This document shows, one piece after another, positions 52,985 to 60,470 of a stretch of DNA of 64,000 nucleotides (position 1 is the stretch's first letter; every line of letters starts with the position of its first letter). Both the position numbers and the translations under genes were made by a program. The notes below the pieces were generated by a model, which saw only the letters and a program-made list of their open reading frames with translations, made no database searches and had not been told where the DNA came from. The stretch lies in the NCBI RefSeq assembly GCF_017874215.1, contig NZ_JAGGLB010000028.1, positions 62,001 to 126,000 on the forward strand, read 5' to 3'. The stretch is from Paenibacillus eucommiae (GTDB lineage: Bacteria > Bacillota > Bacilli > Paenibacillales > NBRC-103111).

Positions 52985-53278
52985 CACTTTATCCCCCAGC
53001 GCCTGCTCCCGCTAGGAAATCTCCTCCCACCAAGAGAACTCTTGCTGGTTGTCCGTTTGAGCTTGGTATGTTCTGATGTCCTAGACTCTGTAGCTCAGGA
53101 AGGGAATGGGTGTGGGTGGAAGAGCGGTAGCGTCCGCATTTAAAGATTTGTTCCAACCCCCACATCCATTCCAATCAAGGGAACAAATCTTTAACAGCGG
53201 CTGGAGGCCACAGCCATTCCCTCCCTTAGCACTAACGTCACATACATGCACATCAAAGGACGCCCAAGACGTTATTCT
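52985..53278 (+). repeat. cloverleaf repeat module, copy C
   Basis: The central stem AAAGATTTGTTCC (53142-53154) pairs with GGAACAAATCTTT (53180-53192). The small hairpin GCGGTAGCGTCCGC lies at 53124-53137 and CAGCGGCTG at 53195-53203. The outer stem AGGGAATGGGTGTGG (53101-53115) pairs with CCACAGCCATTCCCT (53208-53222) with a single mismatch. The left flank CCCAGCGCCTGCTCCCGCTAGG is shared (in parts) with copy A. The tail stops about 5 bases from the stop codon of the next minus-strand gene at 53283. Confidence 0.88.
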
Positions 53279-53282
53279 CAAA

Positions 53283-53582
53283 TTATGCGTGCCTCCAGGT
53301 TGTTTCTTCTCCACTCTTGGGGCAATCGGGAAAAACATCCCCATGTTTTAAAACTATAAACTCTCCGTCAGCATCTTCATACTTACCGGATTCAGTTACT
53401 TTCTGTCCTGATTTGTGAACGTGGTCAGCGTGTCTCCATGTAGTGTGCTCGTTGCTTATCGGGCAGTTGGCGAATAGCTCGCCTTCCCGGTAATCCTTGG
53501 ACTCTCCTTGTTCACAGATGTAGGTGCCGGTTTCGGGTACGGTCTCCTTTGTACGATGTAAATTCATAGGCGTTTTCATCAT
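53283..53582 (-). CDS. small protein of two tandem repeats ending TTWRHA, function unknown
   Basis: The protein has 99 residues from the ATG at 53582 (AAAGGATGAG site); eight further upstream codons are open but lack a site. It is made of two similar ~33-residue units: GTYICEQGESKDYREGELFANCP...TTWRHA and GKYEDADGEFIVLKHGDVFPDCP...TTWRHA. Each has a GxY start, an acidic loop, an (E/D)(L/V)F-(A/P)(N/D)-CP motif and the TTWRHA end. The single-repeat form is reminiscent of small YjzC-like proteins of Bacillus. No signal peptide or membrane segment is present. One Cys per unit in a CP motif might bind metal, which is a guess. Confidence 0.78.
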   Translation of the reverse strand: MMKTPMNLHRTKETVPETGTYICEQGESKDYREGELFANCPISNEHTTWRHADHVHKSGQKVTESGKYEDADGEFIVLKHGDVFPDCPKSGEETTWRHA

Positions 53583-53880
53583 TGGCTCATCCTTTCGATG
53601 TAACATGAAATATGAATCTAATCGATTTGTCTTATTGATACTTACCCAGTTTCTGCAGGTATTAATCAGGGTTGATATTCAAACTGTCAAGGCACAGGCA
53701 GTTCTTTGGGTACGATAGTTTATTAGGGGATCAATCAGGCAATACTTGATTGTATACAACGCTAGGAGTTTAACTTTACTGAAGTTGAGCAGCAATAAGA
53801 AAACGCGGTTTCTAATTTTAGATTTACCTCGATTGAGGTTTATCTCATCACCCTTTAAATGGTACGAGAGAGGGATGTCT
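53583..53880. other. divergent promoter region of the small duplicated protein and the ger operon
   Basis: There is no gene. Part of it is open in frame with gerA (from 53746) but has no ribosome binding site and no homology to GerA N-termini. A forespore sigma-G promoter is expected for a ger operon; I could not pick a convincing one by eye. Confidence 0.35.
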
Positions 53881-55491
53881 ATGAGTTTTTTCAAAAAATT
53901 GATTTCCCACCCAAATAAGGATAATCAATCACAGCAGGCCCAGCAGCAGGGACAACAATCGTCGCAGCAGCAAACTCAGCTTCAGACTAGTTGTTCGACC
54001 CAATTGCTGAACACAAGCATGTACGACAATCTTCAACAAATAAAAAAAGCGTTCGGTAACAGTACCGATTTAGTGATAAGGGAAATTCGCATTGGGGAAA
54101 ATGGGCTTGAGCAAATTGCGATTATCTACATTGACGGAATGGCTGATGAAAAAACAATTACAGACTTTATTCTTGAATCCCTATTAATAGATACCAAATT
54201 GTCTGATGCCGATGAAAAAATTACTGAAAGCCCAAGCCCATTGCTTATTCAAACGCTGAAGGATTTTGTCCTTTCGGTGGGTACTGTCCAAGATGTTACC
54301 GATTTTGATAGCTTGTATAGCTCAGTCTCATCAGGCAATACGGTAATCTTACTGGATGGTCATGCCCAAGGGATCACTGCGAGCACGAAGGGCTGGAAAG
54401 ATCGAGGTGTCACAGAATCGCTCACTGAATCTGTGGTCCGTGGTCCAAGGGAAGCGTTCTCGGAAACTCTGCGTACCAACACTTCGCTAATCCGGCGTAA
54501 AATCAAAAGTCCAAATTTATGGATGGAAACGAAACAAATTGGCCGGGTGACCCAAACTGATGTTGCCATTATGTACATTAAAGGGATCGCTAACGACAAA
54601 ATAGTCGCTGAGCTTCATCAGCGGCTTGACCGGATTGACATTGATGGCATCCTGGAAAGCGGGTATATTGAGGAACTGATTCAGGATCAGACCTATACAC
54701 CTTTTCCAACCGTGTACAATTCGGAGCGGCCGGATGTCATCGCGGCCGAACTGTTGGAGGGGAAGGTCGCCATCATCATCGACGGGACTCCATTTGTATT
54801 GGTAGTTCCTGCTCTGTTCGTTTCTTTTCTGCATGCTGCAGAGGATTATTATCATCGGGCTGATATTAGCAGTCTGGTTAGGTTCCTTCGTTACATAGGC
54901 ATGTTCATTGCTTTTCTGGGGCCATCGGCATACCTGGCTGTGACGACGTTTCATCAGGAAATGCTGCATACCAATCTGCTAATCAGTCTGGCAGCGCAGC
55001 GGGAAGGGATCCCCTTTCCTGCCTTTATCGAGGCTCTTCTTATGGAGGTATCCTTTGAAATCTTAAGGGAAGCTGGTATTCGTATGCCGAAAACGATCGG
55101 ACCGGCCGTGGCGGTAGTTGGAACACTGGTCATCGGGCAGGCAGCAGTTGAGGCTGGAATTGTTTCCCCGGCTATGGTTATTGTTGTAGCCATAACGGCC
55201 ATCAGCAGCTTTTCATTTCCCTCCTACAGCATGGCCAACTCTTTCCGGATGCTGCGTTTTCCGTTAATGGGTCTTGCCGCCTCATTTGGATTATTTGGTA
55301 TTATCATTGGAGTGATTGCGCTTATCCAGCACCTTAGCAGCATACGTTCCTTTGGTGTCCCATATTTAAGTCCGTTTGCGCCGTTAATTCCTTCCGATCA
55401 GAAGGATGCGCTTATCCGGGTGCCTTGGAGAGCAATGACTTCACGCCCCCGGCTGATTAATCAAAAAAATATAAATCGAGAACGAAAATGA
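53881..55491 (+). CDS. GerA-family spore germination receptor subunit A
   Basis: The protein has 536 residues from the ATG at 53881 (GAGAGGG at 7 nt); another ATG two codons earlier is possible. A Gln-rich low-complexity stretch (~15-45) is followed by the cytosolic N-terminal domain with the family blocks DLVIREIRIG, FDSLYSSVSSGNTVILLDG and VRGPREAFSETLRTN. Several membrane helices lie from ~300 onward (DGTPFVLVVPALFVSF and later). It is the A subunit of a nutrient germinant receptor in the spore inner membrane. The C, small D-like and B genes follow, giving order A-C-D-B. The germinant cannot be told. Confidence 0.93.
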   Translation: MSFFKKLISHPNKDNQSQQAQQQGQQSSQQQTQLQTSCSTQLLNTSMYDNLQQIKKAFGNSTDLVIREIRIGENGLEQIAIIYIDGMADEKTITDFILESLLIDTKLSDADEKITESPSPLLIQTLKDFVLSVGTVQDVTDFDSLYSSVSSGNTVILLDGHAQGITASTKGWKDRGVTESLTESVVRGPREAFSETLRTNTSLIRRKIKSPNLWMETKQIGRVTQTDVAIMYIKGIANDKIVAELHQRLDRIDIDGILESGYIEELIQDQTYTPFPTVYNSERPDVIAAELLEGKVAIIIDGTPFVLVVPALFVSFLHAAEDYYHRADISSLVRFLRYIGMFIAFLGPSAYLAVTTFHQEMLHTNLLISLAAQREGIPFPAFIEALLMEVSFEILREAGIRMPKTIGPAVAVVGTLVIGQAAVEAGIVSPAMVIVVAITAISSFSFPSYSMANSFRMLRFPLMGLAASFGLFGIIIGVIALIQHLSSIRSFGVPYLSPFAPLIPSDQKDALIRVPWRAMTSRPRLINQKNINRERK

Positions 55492-55541
55492 ACCGCCACT
55501 AAACGAAGGCTTGGCAAATAACACAGGAAAGGAAATTCGCT

Positions 55542-56741
55542 TTGAAAAAAAAGACGATCTTATTCCTCTGTTTTCTTGTTGCAGTTATGCTTCTAACCGG
55601 TTGTTGGAGCCGTCATGAATTGAATACGTTAGGGATCGTGGTCGGAATCGCTATCGATAAAGCCGACAAGCAATATGAGGTTTCTGTGCAGATTGTAAAT
55701 CCAAGCGAAATATCTACACAAAAAACAAGGGGCAGTGGGCGTACACCGATCACGGTATTTAGCGCGAAAGGCGATACTGTAGCAGAGGCTGTAAGAAAAC
55801 TGACGTCTGTGACCCCCAGAGAGACCTATTTTTCTCATGTTCGTATTTTTATCTTGTCTGAACCATTAGCCAGAGAAGGTGTTAGTAAGTTATTGGATTA
55901 TATTTCGAGAGATCATGAATTTCGTACCGATTTCTATTTCACTATTGCAAAGGGTTCGTCGGCTAAGGAAGTGCTATCTTTCATGACTGCTGTGGATAAA
56001 ATTTCGAGCAATAAAATGTTCAATTCCTTGGAAATAGCTGAGAAGGAATGGTCTCCGGTTACAACGATTCGTCTGGACGATCTGATTAAGAGCATTATGA
56101 TTAAAGGGAACAATTCAGCTATAACGGGTATGCGGATATTAGGCAATAAAAAGGTGAGCGGAACGAATAAAAATCTCGAATCCGTAGTGCCTCCGGCGAT
56201 TTTACAAGCTTCAGGGCTGGCGGTTTTCAATAAAGATAAAATGGTTGGATGGTTAGATGATACGGAAAGTAAGGGCTATACCAATCTGACAGATCGTTTG
56301 CAAAGGACAGTAGTAAATGTAGCCTGCCCGAAGGGCGGAAAGCTTTCCGTAGATGTTACTCGGGCACAAACCAAATTCAAAGGAAAAGTAGAAAATGGCA
56401 AACCGAGTATACAAGTTATAACGCGAGTGGAAGCTAATGTGTCGGATGCTGAGTGCCAGATCGAGTTGAAAAAGGCCGAGACACTAACTTATTTAGAAAA
56501 AGAAGTGGAGAAGGAGATGAAGGACCATAGCGAGGCTGCTCTTAAAAAAGCAAAGAAGCTGAAAACAGATATATTTGGTTTTGGTGAAGCGATTCACAGA
56601 GCGGCGCCAGATTATTGGAAAAAAGTAGAAAAGGAGTGGGGGCAACATTTTCAGGAGCTTTCTGCTGATATTCAGGTTGATGTACGTATCAAGAGATTGG
56701 GAACAATCGGCGAACCTCTTATTAATAAATTAAAGGAGTAA
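55542..56741 (+). CDS. Ger(x)C-family spore germination lipoprotein
   Basis: The protein has 399 residues from a TTG start (GGAAAGGAAA site). The lipobox LLTGC places the lipidated Cys at 21. Motifs GIVVGIAIDKADKQYEV, TPRETYFSHVRIFIL and the FRTDFYFTIAKG block are typical for GerC. The C-terminal GFGEAIHRAAPDYWKKVEKEW stretch is the usual end motif. It is the lipoprotein C subunit of the germinant receptor, exposed outside the spore inner membrane. It lies 50 bases after gerA. Confidence 0.93.
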   Translation: MKKKTILFLCFLVAVMLLTGCWSRHELNTLGIVVGIAIDKADKQYEVSVQIVNPSEISTQKTRGSGRTPITVFSAKGDTVAEAVRKLTSVTPRETYFSHVRIFILSEPLAREGVSKLLDYISRDHEFRTDFYFTIAKGSSAKEVLSFMTAVDKISSNKMFNSLEIAEKEWSPVTTIRLDDLIKSIMIKGNNSAITGMRILGNKKVSGTNKNLESVVPPAILQASGLAVFNKDKMVGWLDDTESKGYTNLTDRLQRTVVNVACPKGGKLSVDVTRAQTKFKGKVENGKPSIQVITRVEANVSDAECQIELKKAETLTYLEKEVEKEMKDHSEAALKKAKKLKTDIFGFGEAIHRAAPDYWKKVEKEWGQHFQELSADIQVDVRIKRLGTIGEPLINKLKE

Positions 56742-56745
56742 TGGT

Positions 56746-56979
56746 ATGCTGGCAGTTCTTGGAATCCTCGCAGTAACCGCAATGATTATTTGGTTTGAGG
56801 TACCTTCTCTTTGGAAAAGAGGGCTGAAAAGAGAATTAATTGTATTCTCCATTTTGCTCATCTTGGGAGCAGGAGTAAGTATAGCGAAATCATCACATAT
56901 TCAAGTTCCCAATCCATTGGATATGATGAATGTTATGTTTAAGCCGCTGGGCGATTTCATATTTGGAATAATAACGTAG
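56746..56979 (+). CDS. small two-helix membrane protein, likely GerD-subunit-like germination protein
   Basis: The protein has 77 residues. Two hydrophobic helices (~1-19 and ~31-48) are joined by a basic turn (LWKRGLKRE), with a C-terminal half containing PNPLDMMNVMFKPLGDFIF. Small two-helix D subunits of this size are known beside some ger receptor operons in Bacillus and modulate germination. Position between the C and B genes, four bases after the former and sixteen before the latter, fits that role. It is unrelated to the lipoprotein GerD. Confidence 0.8.
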   Translation: MLAVLGILAVTAMIIWFEVPSLWKRGLKRELIVFSILLILGAGVSIAKSSHIQVPNPLDMMNVMFKPLGDFIFGIIT

Positions 56980-56995
56980 TGGGAAGGAAACACAC

Positions 56996-58120
56996 ATGCT
57001 GGGAAAAGAATTCATATCCGGACGTCAATTGGCGATTTTAGTTTGCCTTTTTACAATTGGCAGTGCGATCCTAGTTATTCCATCGGGTCAGGCTGCTTAT
57101 GCCCAGCAGGATGCCTGGATTGCAACGATCCTCGGAACTGTAGCGGGAATAGGTATAGTATGGCTGTATACTTTGGTGGGCAGTCTCTTTCCTACACTTT
57201 CCCTGGTGCAATTAAGTGAAAAATTATTGGGGAAGTGGTTAGGGAAAGTCATTTCTTTTCTTTTTATTGGCATATTTTTTCTAGGTGGTCCGATTTCCAA
57301 TGTGTACTATATCGGAAGCTTTATGACTTCGCAAATCATGCCTGAAACTCCGATGGAGGCATTTAGTATTCTTTTTGTGCTTACTGCAGTGATGGGAGTA
57401 CGTCTTGGTTTGGAAACTATGGCACGCACTGCGGAGATCTTATTCCCATGGGTCTTGTTATTATTTTTTCTCTTGGTAATGTTTATAAGTCCTCAGATCA
57501 AAATGGACAATATATTGCCTATACTGGAGTCTGGGTTAAAATCAACAGTACCTGCTGCGCTAACTTTTTTAAGTGCCGCAGCTTTGCCGTCAGTCCTCCT
57601 CCTAGTGATTAATCCCTCCCAGATGAATCAGCCTAAAGAGGCTCGCAGAGCTTTTTTGATTGGATATTTAATGGGTGGAATGGTTCTGATCATTATCGTT
57701 ACATTATGTATTTTGGTGCTTGGTCATGACTTGACAACAAGAAATACGTATCCAAGCTATGCTTTAGCCAAGCTGATTAATATTGGGGATTTTCTGCAGC
57801 GGTTAGAGGTGCTCATGGCTTTTATATGGATTATTACTCTTTATTTCAGGATGTCGCTGTATTACTATGTGACCCTTGTAGCTATTGCCCAAATTTTTAA
57901 TTTGAAAGACTATCGTCCTCTGGCGATACCCTTAGGTTTGCTAATGCTGGCGCTCGCTCCAATTGAATATCCGACCAGTATTTTTGATGAATACACTACG
58001 AAAGTTTATTGGATTCCGTATGCATTGATTGCAGGGCTCATTTATCCTCTGGTTCTGCTTGGTATCGCACGCTTAAGAAAACATTTCCAGCCTGAATCCC
58101 CTGTAAATCAAGCGAAGTAG
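56996..58120 (+). CDS. GerB-family spore germination permease-like subunit
   Basis: The protein has 374 residues and about ten membrane helices, APC-superfamily spore permease. The N-terminal LAILVCLFTIGSAILVIPSG block and LSEKLLGKWLGKVISFLF are typical. It is the B subunit of the germinant receptor and usually the one that sets germinant specificity. It completes the A-C-D-B operon. RBS GGAAGG. Confidence 0.92.
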   Translation: MLGKEFISGRQLAILVCLFTIGSAILVIPSGQAAYAQQDAWIATILGTVAGIGIVWLYTLVGSLFPTLSLVQLSEKLLGKWLGKVISFLFIGIFFLGGPISNVYYIGSFMTSQIMPETPMEAFSILFVLTAVMGVRLGLETMARTAEILFPWVLLLFFLLVMFISPQIKMDNILPILESGLKSTVPAALTFLSAAALPSVLLLVINPSQMNQPKEARRAFLIGYLMGGMVLIIIVTLCILVLGHDLTTRNTYPSYALAKLINIGDFLQRLEVLMAFIWIITLYFRMSLYYYVTLVAIAQIFNLKDYRPLAIPLGLLMLALAPIEYPTSIFDEYTTKVYWIPYALIAGLIYPLVLLGIARLRKHFQPESPVNQAK

Positions 58121-58203
58121 CAGTTCCACTTGTATTCATAGGCAACTTACTGGTAATCTTGTATAGAGGATAGAGAAAAACAAACAGCAGGATGGAAGGA
58201 GAT

Positions 58204-58722
58204 ATGAGCACTATGTTAAATGAAACCCTTAGCGAAGCTTTGAACGAACAAATGAATTTTGAATTTTATTCAGCTCATGTTTATTTGGCAGCGGCGGGTT
58301 ATTGTTCCGCGGAGAGCTGGGACGGATATGCGAACTTCTTTATGGTACAAGCGGAGGAAGAACGTTTTCACGCGATGAAAATCTATAAATATTTAAATGA
58401 CCGGGGAAAAAGGGTCAAGCTGGCTGGCTTCGAAGCTCCTAACAATGAATACTCATCGATTCTTGAAGCATTCGAGCACGCCTATGCTCACGAAATCGTT
58501 GTGACTAAGCGGATTTATGATCTTTCCGACTTGGCCATGAATGACCGCGAGCATGCAACGATTCAATTCCTCAAGTGGTTTATCGACGAGCAGGTAGAGG
58601 AAGAAGCGATGTTCGATTCCATTATCCAAAAGTTGAAACGGATCGACAAAGACAGCAACGCCTTCTTCATGCTTGACGCCGAATTTGCGAAGCGTTCGTT
58701 TACACCTCTGGCTAATGCCTAA
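58204..58722 (+). CDS. ferritin (non-haem, FtnA type)
   Basis: The protein has 172 residues from the ATG at 58204, chosen because GGAAGGAG precedes it; an ATG at 58192 would start inside that site. The four-helix ferritin keeps ferroxidase residues in ALNEQMNFEFYSAHVYL, QAEEERFHAMKIY and the later FIDEQVEEEAMFD. There is no haem-binding methionine signature of bacterioferritin. It stores iron in the cytosol. It is monocistronic, between the ger operon and a strong terminator. Confidence 0.93.
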   Translation: MSTMLNETLSEALNEQMNFEFYSAHVYLAAAGYCSAESWDGYANFFMVQAEEERFHAMKIYKYLNDRGKRVKLAGFEAPNNEYSSILEAFEHAYAHEIVVTKRIYDLSDLAMNDREHATIQFLKWFIDEQVEEEAMFDSIIQKLKRIDKDSNAFFMLDAEFAKRSFTPLANA

Positions 58723-58746
58723 AAGAAACAATAGCTTTACAAGGAA

Positions 58747-58787
58747 AACCTTTCAGCCCGTGCGTGCGGGTTGGGAGGTTTTTTTTG
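58747..58787 (+). terminator. terminator of the ferritin gene
   Basis: AACCTTTCAGCCCG pairs, with GU pairs, to CGGGTTGGGAGGTT and continues into eight T. Confidence 0.9.
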
Positions 58788-58859
58788 AGGATTTGCTGGA
58801 AAAGTGTAAGTTTTCTAGAGCAGTAGCAGCCGCCTAAACAGAATGGAGGGATTGCTTGA

Positions 58860-59048
58860 CTTAACGATGTTTTTCATCGTTAAAGGAAGTGTCTCCAGGT
58901 CAATCAGCAAGTTAACGTTGATTTTCATCGTTAAAAGAGGGCGGATAGCCCATCTGGATGATTAAAAGAGATTTTAATGATGTTTTCATTGTTAAAGTAA
59001 GATTGTGGACACGATCTGGTACTTTTAACGATGAAAAACATCGCTAAA
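58860..59048 (+). repeat. iteron cluster V (four units)
   Basis: Units lie at 58860-58884, 58911-58934, 58974-58996 and 59024-59048. The last has the five-A loop. Spacers CCAGGTCAATCAGCAAG, GGGCGGATAGCCCATC and AAGATTGTGGACACGATC match clusters II and III. It is the head of the most complete composite element in the window (58860-59365). Confidence 0.9.
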
Positions 59049-59079
59049 GTAGAGGCTCTTCATCGCACTTTCATCGCTC

Positions 59080-59365
59080 TTCATCCCAGCGCCATTACCC
59101 GCTACGAGTTCTCTTCCAACCCAGAGCAAAACCCTTGCTGGCTGTCCGTTTGAGCATGGTGTTCGTACGATTGTAGCTGAAAGAGGTAAGGGGTATGGGT
59201 GGAAAAGCGGTAGCGTCCGCATTTAAAGATTTGTTCCAACCTCAACATCCATTCCATTCAGGGAACAAATCTTTAACAGCAGTTGGAGCCCATACCCCTT
59301 ACCTCCTCAAGCACTAGCGTCACGAGCACGCACACCAAAGGCCACCGCAAGGCGTCTTTCATTAT
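59080..59365 (+). repeat. cloverleaf repeat module, copy D
   Basis: The outer stem GAGGTAAGGGGTATGGG (59183-59199) pairs perfectly with 59289-59305. The small hairpin GCGGTAGCGTCCGC lies at 59207-59220. The central stem AAAGATTTGTTCC (59225-59237) pairs with GGAACAAATCTTT (59262-59274). Four base pairs of the outer stem differ from copy A with both partners changed together. The module ends just before the promoter region of the epimerase gene. Confidence 0.9.
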
Positions 59366-59451
59366 TTATTTAAAGACAATTTAAAGATTTGTCTTTAATA
59401 GGGGTTTGCTTTTACAATAAGAGTATTCCAACATTCGAAAGGAGCAAGACA

Positions 59452-60468
59452 ATGAAAACGATTCAAGATTTAGAGAATAAGCTGGCTCAGCCATCTGCTG
59501 ATTTAATCCGTGATATTGCTGCAATAGATGGAGATATTATGCTGCTTGGTGTAGGAGGCAAAATGGGTCCGAGTCTTGCGAGACTGGCCATGAATGCGAT
59601 TAAAGAAGCAGGTGTTCAAAAGAAAGTGATCGGCGCTTCCCGGTTTTCTTCCGGAGATGTAAAGCAGGAGCTGGAAGCAGCCGGAGTAGAAACAATATCT
59701 GTTGATTTACTAGACGATGCGCAGCTGCAGAGTTTGCCAGATGTGAAAAATGTCATTTATATGGCTGGTAATAAATTTGGTACTACAGGTAATGAACATT
59801 TTACGTGGGCGATGAACGCTTATTTGCCGGGTCGTGTTGCAGAGAAATACAAAGATTCACGTATCGTTGTGTTTTCCACGGGTAATGTGTACCCAATGAC
59901 TCCGATCGCTTATGGAGGTGTTTCTGAAGAGGATCCGACTGGCTCTAATGGGGAATATGGACAATCCTGCTTAGGCCGCGAGCGTGTGTTTGAATACTTC
60001 TCCCACAAGCATGGTACACCGCTGGTTATTTACAGGTTGAATTATGCGATTGATATGCGCTATGGCGTATTGCTCGAAATGGCAAAGCAAGTAAAAGCAG
60101 GAAAGCCTATCGATGTTACAATGGGAAGTCTCAACTGTATCTGGCAGGGTGATGCCAATGAAATCGCGATCCGTGCCTTGAACGTTTGCAGCAACCCGCC
60201 GAAAGTGCTTAATGTATCCGGACCGGAGACCATTTCACTGCGCTGGCTGGCAACGATGTTCGGCCAAAGATTTGGAGTTGATGTATCCTTTGTCGGAGAA
60301 GAATCGCCTACTGCATATATTAGTAATTCGGCGAAAGCCCACCAATTGTTCGGGTATCCAAGCGTTTCATTGCTGCAGATGATTGATTGGACGGCTGAGT
60401 GGTTAAATGCTGGAGGTCATGTGTGGAACAAGCCAACTCATTTTCAGGAGAGAGAGGGGAAATACTAA
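59452..60468 (+). CDS. NAD-dependent epimerase/dehydratase-like protein, catalytic Lys replaced
   Basis: The protein has 338 residues from the ATG at 59452 (GAAAGGAG site). It is an extended-SDR Rossmann fold with a glycine-rich motif DIMLLGVGGKMG (~29-39), FSTGNVYP as the Ser/Thr block, and the active-site tyrosine in GEYGQSCLGRE. The normal YxxxK is Y169-G-Q-S-C173, so the lysine is a cysteine. The C-terminal part resembles sugar-nucleotide epimerases. It forms an operon with the DapA-like gene two bases downstream. I do not recognise the pathway; a sugar acid or carbohydrate catabolic step is possible. Confidence 0.8.
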   Translation: MKTIQDLENKLAQPSADLIRDIAAIDGDIMLLGVGGKMGPSLARLAMNAIKEAGVQKKVIGASRFSSGDVKQELEAAGVETISVDLLDDAQLQSLPDVKNVIYMAGNKFGTTGNEHFTWAMNAYLPGRVAEKYKDSRIVVFSTGNVYPMTPIAYGGVSEEDPTGSNGEYGQSCLGRERVFEYFSHKHGTPLVIYRLNYAIDMRYGVLLEMAKQVKAGKPIDVTMGSLNCIWQGDANEIAIRALNVCSNPPKVLNVSGPETISLRWLATMFGQRFGVDVSFVGEESPTAYISNSAKAHQLFGYPSVSLLQMIDWTAEWLNAGGHVWNKPTHFQEREGKY

Positions 60469-60470
60469 GT

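Noticed and set aside
53106..53351. Small gene inside cloverleaf copy C
   Set aside because: The frame runs through the structured repeat; the similar open frame in copy A is interrupted differently, so no protein is conserved between copies.
53746..53880. Longer N-terminus of the GerA-type protein
   Set aside because: There is no ribosome binding site at the upstream start and the ATG at 53881 has one; GerA proteins do not carry such an extension.
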